Assembly (NCBI GenBank): GCA_035310125.1 | Contig: DATGEP010000220.1 | Location: 1-32,964, forward strand | Direction: 5' to 3' | DNA from: DATGEP01 sp035310125 | Lineage (GTDB): Bacteria > Chloroflexota > Ktedonobacteria > Ktedonobacterales > JADMIN01 | DNA: 32,964 nucleotides | Part shown: positions 22,596 to 29,593 of the stretch, in pieces | Numbering within the stretch: position 1 is the stretch's first letter | Layout of the letters: the number at the start of each line of letters is the position of its first letter | The notes under the pieces: generated by a model | Databases searched by the model: none | What the model saw: only the letters and a program-made list of their open reading frames with translations | Told to the model about the DNA's origin: nothing | Position numbers and translations under genes: made by a program

Positions 22596-24281
22596 ATGCA
22601 TGGTTCCCATCTCTTCGCTCGAAACTCCGTACGAACAGCCGCCGTTCTCGTCGCCATCCTCGCCGTGGTGCTTGCGCAAGCGCTACTGGCCAGCACTGGC
22701 GCTACTGGCGCCAAAGCCGCCACCAGCGACGTCGCTCCTGGTGCCTTCGGTGCGCTCGATTGCAACGGCCTCAGCCCGATCCAGCAGCCGGTCAAGCACG
22801 ACCCGGCCTGTACCGATGTGCGCTCGCTCTACGATGGCGTGCCGTCTCGCTTCACCGATAACGGGCGCTACGTCGGCCACGACGAGCCGAGCATCCGGTT
22901 CCTGTCGAATGTCCCTGGCTCTGCCAATGACGTGACCTGGAACGAACAACTGCCGCTCGATCCCGCCGCAGCCCCGACGGTGGGCGCCCCTGGATCGGAT
23001 GTGACGCATTGGTTCGAGCTTTCGATCGCGCCGTGGTTCGGCATGGCGCTGTGCGACCCGTACTCCTACCCCCAGACGGCCTGCAAGCCTGAGAGCGATA
23101 CGAACGCCCCGCGGAAACCGCCCACGTTCAATGTCGGCGGCGGCGGCAGCTCCTTCCTCGAAGTGCAGTTCTACCCGCCAGGCTTCGCGCCCTTCGTTGA
23201 CAACATTAGCTGCGACAACACCCACTGGTGTGCTTCGCTGCACATCAACGATCTGGAATGCACGCTCGGCTTCCACCACTGCAACTTCAACTGCATCGAG
23301 CCGACGAACTTCGCGTTCATCCAGACCAATGGGGTCCCGGCCGGCCCGCCCAGCCCGCAGCTGGCCAACCTCGCCACCAACACCCCGAATGCCGACACAC
23401 TGCTGATGAATCCCGGCGATAAGCTCAAGGTGCACATCTTTGATTCGAGCGTTCCCGGCGGGAGAGCATTAGAGGTGAGGATAGATGACCTCACCACTGG
23501 GCAAAGTGGCTTCATGCAGGCGTCGGCGGCCAACGGATTCATGGCCACGATTCTCGGCAACTGCCACGGCGTCCCGTTCAATTATGAGCCGGAGTACAAC
23601 ACAGCTCAGCCGCAGAATCTGGTACCGTGGGCTGCCTTGCAGGGTGGCATTCTGACCCAGTTCGAAGTGGGCCACTTCACCCCATGCACATCCGTCTCGG
23701 ATCCGGCCACCTTCTCGTTTGGTGGCTTTACCGACACCTATTTCCAGACCTGTGCGGGGCCATATGAGAAAGGCTCTGACGGTGGGACGAACCCCGAGGT
23801 ATCCGACGCGCCGTGCTTCCCTGTTGGCGACACTCACGGAGGAGTGGCCCCGCCCAATCAGGTGACCGGCTGCTGGGATGGCTTCTTCCAGAACGGGGAC
23901 GTGGATTTCGATGGCACGACGTACTGGCCCGACTGGCCGAACAGCACGTCACCGACCACATTCCCCTCCACATTCCAGGAGCTGCAGCCAAGCTCGAACG
24001 GGCACGCCTACGCCGAGGCGCAATTTGAGACGGACGCCGCGGCGAGCGAGTCTACGTGCGGCCCAGCCACACTCTCCGGCTGCGCCGTGCCGCCACCTGG
24101 GTCGCCAGGAAACTTCTACCCGTACTGGACGCAGGCGTCGGTCGGCGGCCAGTGTGTGTGGGAATTCGGCCAGATGGCGAACGGCAATGCGTTCGGAGGC
24201 GACGCCCAATATGACGGCCCTTCGGCCTACTTCTTTGGCACGCTCTCAGGGCCGATCATACCCAATCCGAGCTGTTCATAG
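22596..24281 (+). CDS. Large secreted Cys-rich protein of unknown function
   Basis: The protein has 561 aa. GGAGG seven bases before the ATG at 22596 supports this start over longer in-frame readings. Residues 1-42 are a signal peptide: Arg-containing N region, hydrophobic core (AAVLVAILAVVLAQALLA) and a likely AKA cleavage site. The mature part is extracellular, with about 18 Cys, many in short spacings (ISCDNTHWCA, ECTLGFHHCNFNC, CAGPYEK, APCFPVGD), suggesting disulfides. It is rich in Pro, Gly and aromatic residues; GDVDFDGTTYWPDWPNST is a striking motif near the C-terminal third. No catalytic motif, anchor or sorting signal is seen. It is probably monocistronic and ends at a strong terminator. 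The fold and role are unknown. Confidence 0.8.
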   Translation: MHGSHLFARNSVRTAAVLVAILAVVLAQALLASTGATGAKAATSDVAPGAFGALDCNGLSPIQQPVKHDPACTDVRSLYDGVPSRFTDNGRYVGHDEPSIRFLSNVPGSANDVTWNEQLPLDPAAAPTVGAPGSDVTHWFELSIAPWFGMALCDPYSYPQTACKPESDTNAPRKPPTFNVGGGGSSFLEVQFYPPGFAPFVDNISCDNTHWCASLHINDLECTLGFHHCNFNCIEPTNFAFIQTNGVPAGPPSPQLANLATNTPNADTLLMNPGDKLKVHIFDSSVPGGRALEVRIDDLTTGQSGFMQASAANGFMATILGNCHGVPFNYEPEYNTAQPQNLVPWAALQGGILTQFEVGHFTPCTSVSDPATFSFGGFTDTYFQTCAGPYEKGSDGGTNPEVSDAPCFPVGDTHGGVAPPNQVTGCWDGFFQNGDVDFDGTTYWPDWPNSTSPTTFPSTFQELQPSSNGHAYAEAQFETDAAASESTCGPATLSGCAVPPPGSPGNFYPYWTQASVGGQCVWEFGQMANGNAFGGDAQYDGPSAYFFGTLSGPIIPNPSCS

Positions 24282-24302
24282 ACTGAAACTGTCGGTTGCG
24301 GC

Positions 24303-24336
24303 AAGCGGGCGCTGGATTGATGTCCAGCGCCCGCTT
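24303..24336. terminator. Bidirectional terminator hairpin
   Basis: AAGCGGGCGCTGGA and TCCAGCGCCCGCTT are perfect 14-bp complements around TTGATG. It lies between the secreted protein gene and the convergent acetyl-CoA synthetase gene. The T-run is short on both sides, but the stem is very strong. Confidence 0.75.
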
Positions 24337-24357
24337 TGCTGTTGATTGGACGCGGTA

Positions 24358-26340
24358 TTACCCTTCGGTGCTCTCGTACTGCTCCTTGATCTGCGAGACG
24401 ATGGTTGGATCAAGCAGTGTGGTTGTGTCGCCGAGGACACGCCCTTCGGCGATGTCGCGCAGCAGGCGGCGCATGATCTTGGCGCTGCGGGTCTTGGGCA
24501 GCTCGGTGGTGAAGTAGATCTTCTTCGGGCGTGCCAGCGCGCCGATGTTGTGGACTACCTGCTCTTTCAGCTCCGCCGTCAGCGCGTCGTTGGGTGCGAA
24601 ACCGCCGCGTGGGGTGACGAAGGCGACGACCGCCTGCCCGGTGATGGGGTCGCTGGCGCCGATGACGGCGGCCTCCGCGACAGCGGGATGGCTGACGAGC
24701 GCGCTCTCGATCTCCATAGTGCCGATGCGGTGTCCGGAGACGTTGAGCACGTCGTCCACGCGGCCCAGCAGCCAGTAGTAGCCGTCATCGTCGCGGCGAG
24801 CGCCGTCGCCGGTGAGGTAGATGCCCGGATACTTGCTCCAGTACGTCGCGATGTAGCGATCGGGGTCGCCGAAGATGGTGCGCGACATGGCGGGCCAGGG
24901 TCGCCTGATGACGAGGTTGCCGCCGCGGTTATTGGGCACGCTTTCGCCGGCCTCATCGAGAATGTCGGCCTCGATGCCAGGGAAGGGGCGCGTCGCGGAG
25001 CCAGGCTTGGTGGCGACGATGCCAGGCAGCGGAGTGATCATAATCATGCCGGTCTCGGTCTGCCACCAGGTATCCACGATGGGGCAGCGTCCGTGGCCGA
25101 TATGCTCGTGATACCAGATCCACGCCTCGGGGTTGATCGGCTCGCCCACGGTGCCCAACAGGCGCAAGGACGAGAGATCGCGCCTGGCGGGATACTCGTC
25201 GCCCCAGCGCATGAATGTGCGGATGGAGGTCGGGGCGGTGTACAGGATGGTGACGCCATACTTTTCGATCAAGGCCCAGAAACGGTCCTTGTCGGGGTAG
25301 TCCGGCGACCCCTCATACATGACGACGGAGGAACCGTTGGCGAGCGGGCCGTAGACGATGTAGCTGTGGCCTGTCACCCAGCCAATGTCGGCGGTACACC
25401 AGTAGACATCATCTTCTTTCAGATCGAAGATCCAGTCGTGACTGAGGGAGGTGCCGACGAGGTAGCCGGCGGTGGTGTGCTGCTGGCCCTTGGGCTTGCC
25501 GGTTGTGCCAGAGGTGTACATGATGTAGAGCGGGTGCTCGCTGTCGAGGTGCTCCGGCTCAACGAAGCTGCGAGAGGTGGCGGCGGCGGCTTCGTGATAC
25601 CAGACATCGCGGCCTTCCCGCATGCTCACCTCTTTGGCCTGGGGGCCGACGCGCTGAATAACGAGCACATGCTCAATCGTGGACGCATCGGCGACGGCGG
25701 AATCGGTGGTGTCTTTGAGCGGCACCACGTTGCCACGGCGCCAGCCGCCATCGGCGGTGACGCAGAGCTTGGCCTTGGAGTCGTTGATGCGGTCGCGCAG
25801 GGCTTCGGCGCTGAAACCGCCGAAGATGACGGTATGCGGGGCGCCGATGCGAGCGCAAGCGAGCAAACCTATGGGCAGCTCAGGGATCATCGGCATGTAG
25901 AAGGCGACGACGTCGCCCTTGCGGACGCCCAGATCGAGCAGCACCGACGCGAACTTGTTGACTTCGCGATACAAGTCGTGGTAGGTCAGCACGCGCGTAT
26001 CGCCTGGCTCGCCTTCGAAGATGATGGCGGCTTTATTGCGGCGCCAGGTTGCGTTGTGGCGATCAACGCAGTTGTAGGAAGCATTGAGCTGGCCGCCGAC
26101 AAACCATTTCGCCCACGGCGCGTCCCATTCAAGGACGCGGTCCCAGCGTTTGTACCAGTCGAGCCGGCTGGCGGCCTCAGACCAGAAGCCGTCTGGGTCG
26201 TCGTGGGCGCGCTGGTACACGGAGGGATCGCGGACGTTGGCATTGGCGGCGAACTGCGGTGGCGGCGGGAAGCGTCGCGTTTCCTGCAAAAGCGCGTCAA
26301 TTGTCGTGGGCGTCCCAGCGGACCCGGAAGAAGCCGACAT
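24358..26340 (-). CDS. acs: Acetyl-CoA synthetase
   Basis: The protein has 660 aa, the canonical length. It activates acetate with ATP and CoA to acetyl-CoA, releasing AMP and pyrophosphate. N-terminal landmarks are WFVGGQLNASYNCVDRH (79-95). The ATP loop is YTSGTTGKPKG (275-285). VDTWWQTETG (422-431) includes the acyl-pocket Trp specific for acetate. GRVDDVLNVSGHRIGTMEIE marks the hinge and C-terminal domain. The catalytic, acetylatable Lys621 lies in PKTRSAKIMRR; Ala620 replaces the usual Gly of this motif. AAGGGGG precedes the ATG. The gene is divergent from an acetate carrier, so uptake and activation of acetate are adjacent. Confidence 0.96.
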   Translation of the reverse strand: MSASSGSAGTPTTIDALLQETRRFPPPPQFAANANVRDPSVYQRAHDDPDGFWSEAASRLDWYKRWDRVLEWDAPWAKWFVGGQLNASYNCVDRHNATWRRNKAAIIFEGEPGDTRVLTYHDLYREVNKFASVLLDLGVRKGDVVAFYMPMIPELPIGLLACARIGAPHTVIFGGFSAEALRDRINDSKAKLCVTADGGWRRGNVVPLKDTTDSAVADASTIEHVLVIQRVGPQAKEVSMREGRDVWYHEAAAATSRSFVEPEHLDSEHPLYIMYTSGTTGKPKGQQHTTAGYLVGTSLSHDWIFDLKEDDVYWCTADIGWVTGHSYIVYGPLANGSSVVMYEGSPDYPDKDRFWALIEKYGVTILYTAPTSIRTFMRWGDEYPARRDLSSLRLLGTVGEPINPEAWIWYHEHIGHGRCPIVDTWWQTETGMIMITPLPGIVATKPGSATRPFPGIEADILDEAGESVPNNRGGNLVIRRPWPAMSRTIFGDPDRYIATYWSKYPGIYLTGDGARRDDDGYYWLLGRVDDVLNVSGHRIGTMEIESALVSHPAVAEAAVIGASDPITGQAVVAFVTPRGGFAPNDALTAELKEQVVHNIGALARPKKIYFTTELPKTRSAKIMRRLLRDIAEGRVLGDTTTLLDPTIVSQIKEQYESTEG

Positions 26341-27085
26341 GCTTGCCCCCTTTTTTAGGCCAGACCACTACGCAAACGAGCGTATCGTTACCGGTGCCCG
26401 GCGGTCGCGCCATGGCACTGCCGGTATGATACACGTTCGAGGACCAGCGCGTAAGTGCGCTCGGTTATGGCAGAATGATAACACTTCTGATAAGAGATTT
26501 CACGATGCGACGTATCTTGTATTCCGTTTGCCTCGGTTTTGTGCTAAACTCCTCTGCAATATCGTTTGCGTAGTGCCAGGCAAGCTATACCCCTCGCTTG
26601 TCGCGCAGCCGTTCAGAAGCCGAAGGAGCGCGGCCCGTTGCTGGGCCGTAGGTCCGCGGGCATATCGCCGGAGTCTCCTGAGCGTTGCACTCCGCTCCGG
26701 CACGCGTGAAAGCTGCGAAAGCCGCCGCGGTCCACTCTATAGATGCTCTGAACGTCAGGCATGCTTGCTTGAATCGCCTGTACGGAGAGGAGGAGCCAAC
26801 AGAGCCGCCAGTGTAACAGCTGGCCACTCCAGGGCCCACCTGATCACGGCCCACTCGATTTTTTACTCACAGGTGTGCCGATACCTCCGCGATTGCTCGA
26901 TTGACATAGGCGCGAGCACCCAGCGCGAGCCATCCGGCCAACGCGGTTGCCGGACGCCGGCGGAGCGACGGCGGCGCACCCGTCACCATACCTCTTCTGG
27001 AGGGGAGGTGGCGACTCATCTCGGGACCATTCAGTGACCCTGCGGGAAACTGCGTTGTTTTCCATCCCAGAGAGGAGTTCTCATC
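26341..27085. other. 745-bp regulatory gap between divergent acetate genes
   Basis: No supported gene was found. The part at about 26460-26580 is visibly less GC-rich. TGATAA occurs twice, 12 bp apart (26476-26481, 26488-26493), which could be a direct-repeat site. An extended -10, TG-C-TAAACT (26542-26550), faces the acetate carrier and would give a leader of over 500 nt. On the other strand TATCAT (26426-26431) is a possible -10 for acs with no good -35. GGGCC and GGCCC around 26833-26853, followed by TTTTTT, could form a weak hairpin in the long leader. I did not recognise a known riboswitch. Confidence 0.45.
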
Positions 27086-27685
27086 GTGGCAGACATCAAG
27101 ATCGCCAATCCTGGTCCACTCGGCCTCGCCGGCTTCGCGCTCACTACATTCGTCCTCAGTCTCGTGAATGCAGGGGTTCTCAGCGGCGGAAGTGACATCC
27201 TCGTCGTGGTCGGGCTGGCCGTTTTCTATGGCGGCACCGCGCAGCTGCTGGCCGGCATGTGGGAGTTCCGCAGCGGCAATACCTTCGGCGCCACCGCCTT
27301 TAGCTCCTACGGCGCGTTCTGGCTCTCCTTCGCCGCGCTCCTCATTCCCGGGTTCGGCATCAACTTCGGATCCAAGACCGGCCCGTCGGGTTCCGCGGTC
27401 GGATGGTATCTGATTGCCTGGGGCATATTCACTGGTATCATGATGCTCGCTTCGTTCCGCACCAACGGCGCGACGGCGCTTGTGTTCGTGCTGCTGTTCA
27501 TCACCTTTATCGTGCTGGGCATCGGTTTCTTGCAGGGTACGGGCGGCGCCAACATCATCAAAGCTGGTGGCTGGTTGGGCGTCGCGACCGCGATTGCCGC
27601 GTGGTACACGGCGACGGCGGGCGTGTTGTCGAGCGTCTCCGGCGGCAAGTCTGTGCTTCCCGTCATCCCGCTCACTCGCGCATAG
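27086..27685 (+). CDS. Acetate uptake transporter, GPR1/FUN34/YaaH (SatP) family
   Basis: The protein has 199 aa, the usual length. The family motif NPGPLGLAGF (8-17; consensus NP-small-PLGL) starts the first of six predicted helices (about 15-32, 38-57, 67-88, 103-122, 128-148, 160-182). FYGGTAQLLAGMWEF (47-61) and TFGATAFSSYGAFWLS (66-81) are also conserved. Members move acetate or succinate across the inner membrane with protons, or as a channel. Translation starts at a GTG with GAGAGGAG before it. The gene is divergent from acs across 745 bp, which supports acetate as substrate. Confidence 0.93.
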   Translation: MADIKIANPGPLGLAGFALTTFVLSLVNAGVLSGGSDILVVVGLAVFYGGTAQLLAGMWEFRSGNTFGATAFSSYGAFWLSFAALLIPGFGINFGSKTGPSGSAVGWYLIAWGIFTGIMMLASFRTNGATALVFVLLFITFIVLGIGFLQGTGGANIIKAGGWLGVATAIAAWYTATAGVLSSVSGGKSVLPVIPLTRA

Positions 27686-27796
27686 TTTGTGGCACATTCC
27701 CCAGGCGGCAGCCGTATCTCGCGCCATGCTCCTGATTTCCCTGATTTCAATGAGCGCAAGCGCATATACAGCTCACCGCCTGGCAAGCGCAAGTAA

Positions 27797-27836
27797 AACG
27801 GGCGCGTTATCCCATTTCAGGGGTGGCGCGCCCGTT
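27797..27836. terminator. Terminator hairpin between convergent genes
   Basis: AACGGGCGCG (27797-27806) and CGCGCCCGTT (27827-27836) are perfect complements, and the loop contains a further CCC/GGG pair. Read on the minus strand the stem is followed by TTTTACTT, so it best suits the end of the glycosyltransferase gene. It may also act on the acetate carrier transcript. Confidence 0.65.
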
Positions 27837-27856
27837 GCGTGTGTGGGCGCGATGCT

Positions 27857-29338
27857 CTACGGAGACGCGGTGGACGCGATGCCGGCGTCGCGCGGGACGG
27901 GAGGAGTGGCCGGCAGCGGGGTATGTTTGTGTCGCAGCTCGGTGAGGGAGAGGACAGCGGCCAGCACTGCCACCACCGGCAGCAGCTCGAAGTAGCGCTC
28001 GGAGCTGCGCCAGGCGAAGAAGAGTGGAACCAGGGGGAGGATCAGGCCGGCGAAGGGATAGCGCGGCCAGGCGCGCCAGTACCACAGGAGCGCGGCGGCC
28101 AGCGCCGCTAGCTCAAGCAGAGCGTAGACCCAGGAGGGCGCGAGCGGCAGAATGCCGGTGAGCGAAAGGCCGATGACACCACTGCCGTCGGGCAGCAGCG
28201 GCAGGCTAACGGGCAGCAGCAGGCTGGAGAGCCAGGCACCCGGCGACATCACGATCCAGGGCAGGTTGATGACCAGGAATGTACCCAGCGCAACTACACC
28301 GCGGCGCATCGCTTCGGAACGGCCATACGCGCGCCAGACCCACAGCAGATAGAACGGCGCGGCAATCCAGGCGGTTTGTTTGATGGCGCAGGCGCCACCC
28401 AGCAGTAGCGCCGAAACCCAGCGGCGGTCGCGCGTGATCCAGGCGAAGGCTACCAACGCCAGCGGCCAGATCTCGAAGTCCGCGCCCGTCACGGCGCGGG
28501 CGCCGTCGGCAGTGGCGAAGAGCAGCAGCGCCACAATGACCCGCCAGCGCGGCGGGCTTATGGCGATTACGGCGATGAGCAGCGCCAGCAGCAGCAGGAT
28601 CTGCTCGAAGGCCAGGCTGGGGATACCCGCCCAGACGAATGGCACATTCACCAGAAACGCGCCAGCGGGATAACTGTGCGTGGTGGCGGGGTCCACCTCT
28701 GGCGGGTTGGCATGTGGATTCGCCAGGTACGCTGTGAAGACGGCGTCCAGCTCGGCTCGCGTGGGATAGTGTCGTGGATCGGCGAAACGTCCGCGTCGCA
28801 GTGGTGTATAGGCGAGCGTGTGGAAGTAGGCGGACGCGGCGCGCAGCCAGTCGCCGCTGTAGGGATTCTTCCCGCGCAGCACCAGCATGGCGTCGAACTG
28901 GTTGTAATAGAGATCGTCGCTTCCATAGGTGACGTGTGTGGTAGTGAGGCTGGTTACTGTGCCTCGCGCGAGGATGCCCACGGTTTGATACGAAGTCAGC
29001 AGCGCCCAGAGGAGCAGTGGATAGATGAAGAGCCGTGCGGCGCGGGTCGCCCGTGGAAGCCTGGTGAGGATGTGGAGCGGGGCGCGATGTGTAGCGAGCA
29101 GGAAACCGGCGAAGGCGAGCGCGAGCGTCAGGAAGAGCAGCAGCGCCGGCCAGGGGCCGCCGCGCCGGGGCGCGTCGAAGGTGTTGGCGATGTCGCTGGA
29201 AGCCGCCAGCGACATACACCCGGCTCCGGCTACCAGCAGCGCGGCGGGCGTACGCAGCAGGGATGCGTGCAGCGCGCGGGCAGCGCGCCTGGTGCGCGTC
29301 GCGACGGTATCTGTCATCCCTTCCGATCTTTCGCTCAT
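27857..29338 (-). CDS. Polytopic membrane glycosyltransferase-like protein (GT-C, GT87-like)
   Basis: From the ATG at 29338 the protein has 493 aa and about ten or more hydrophobic helices. The loop after the third helix has YGSDDLYYNQFDAMLVLRG (138-156) followed by KNPYSG. Acidic residues near Asp141-Asp142 and the G-x-NPY motif are typical of GT87/mannosyltransferase-like GT-C enzymes, which transfer sugars from polyprenyl-phosphate donors outside the membrane. The start is uncertain: a second ATG at 29317 has GGAAGGG directly abutting it, and the reading open further upstream only translates the dispersed repeat. A second GT-C gene lies upstream on the same strand. Donor and acceptor are unknown. 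Confidence 0.75.
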   Translation of the reverse strand: MSERSEGMTDTVATRTRRAARALHASLLRTPAALLVAGAGCMSLAASSDIANTFDAPRRGGPWPALLLFLTLALAFAGFLLATHRAPLHILTRLPRATRAARLFIYPLLLWALLTSYQTVGILARGTVTSLTTTHVTYGSDDLYYNQFDAMLVLRGKNPYSGDWLRAASAYFHTLAYTPLRRGRFADPRHYPTRAELDAVFTAYLANPHANPPEVDPATTHSYPAGAFLVNVPFVWAGIPSLAFEQILLLLALLIAVIAISPPRWRVIVALLLFATADGARAVTGADFEIWPLALVAFAWITRDRRWVSALLLGGACAIKQTAWIAAPFYLLWVWRAYGRSEAMRRGVVALGTFLVINLPWIVMSPGAWLSSLLLPVSLPLLPDGSGVIGLSLTGILPLAPSWVYALLELAALAAALLWYWRAWPRYPFAGLILPLVPLFFAWRSSERYFELLPVVAVLAAVLSLTELRHKHTPLPATPPVPRDAGIASTASP

Positions 29339-29370
29339 AACTGGTGGGGCTGGCTCATAACTGGTGGGGC
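29333..29370. repeat. Tandem 18-bp duplication at the glycosyltransferase start
   Basis: GCTCATAACTGGTGGGGC occurs at 29333-29350 and again at 29353-29370, a period of 20 bp. It duplicates the first arm of the neighbouring two-hairpin repeat together with the CAT that gives the ATG start of the minus-strand gene. The second ATG is out of frame. Confidence 0.75.
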
Positions 29371-29414
29371 CGGTATTCCTGCCGGCCGGCGCAGACAGGA
29401 ATGTCCGCGCCACC
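29363..29414. repeat. Two-hairpin dispersed repeat, copy 2
   Basis: Hairpin 1 is GGCCGG-TATTCCTG-CCGGCC (29368-29387). Hairpin 2 is GCGCAGACA-GGAA-TGTCCGCGC (29389-29410, one A-C mismatch). GGTG and CACC close the element. Compared with copy 1, both arms of hairpin 2 have changed together while the GGAA loop is kept. It lies in the leader of the GT87-like gene. Confidence 0.7.
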
Positions 29415-29489
29415 GTGAGCAGTCAAACACGACATCAGTAAATGTGGCATATCACAGCGCGATGTGGTATCGTGCCATGCTCCGCGCGC

Positions 29490-29498
29490 AGTATAGCA
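29490..29498 (-). promoter_or_regulatory. Extended -10 promoter, minus strand
   Basis: Read on the minus strand, TG-C-TATACT is an extended -10 with a 5/6 hexamer. No clear -35 is seen. It would give the GT87-like gene a leader of about 145 nt that includes the two-hairpin repeat. The palindrome-like TGTGGCATATCACA downstream near 29430-29445 may be a binding site. Confidence 0.4.
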
Positions 29499-29593
29499 CG
29501 CCGCGCGGGTCACATTAGGCACGGAAGCGCACTGGGCGCTCGCGGCCATGATGTGCTTTTAGAAATTGTGGCGGAGACCAGCGGAGCGTCCGC

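Noticed and set aside
24346..26358. Long 670-residue reading on the plus strand
   Set aside because: It is the antisense of acs, which matches its family along its full length; the plus-strand product is Gly/Ala/Asp-rich with no family pattern.
26740..26820. Possible riboswitch in the purine-rich segment before the acetate carrier
   Set aside because: Compared by eye with cobalamin, glycine, TPP and THF consensus words; none fits.
26833..26866. Possible attenuator (GGGCC/GGCCC then TTTTTT) in the acetate carrier leader
   Set aside because: The stem is only 5 bp with an 11-nt loop and a gap before the T-run; too weak to call.
29339..29413. Upstream extension of the GT87-like protein
   Set aside because: These codons are only the translation of the two-hairpin repeat and its duplicated arm.
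29430..29445. CRP-like site TGTGGCATATCACA
   Set aside because: The half-sites are spaced two bases too close for a CRP site, so only a generic palindrome can be claimed.
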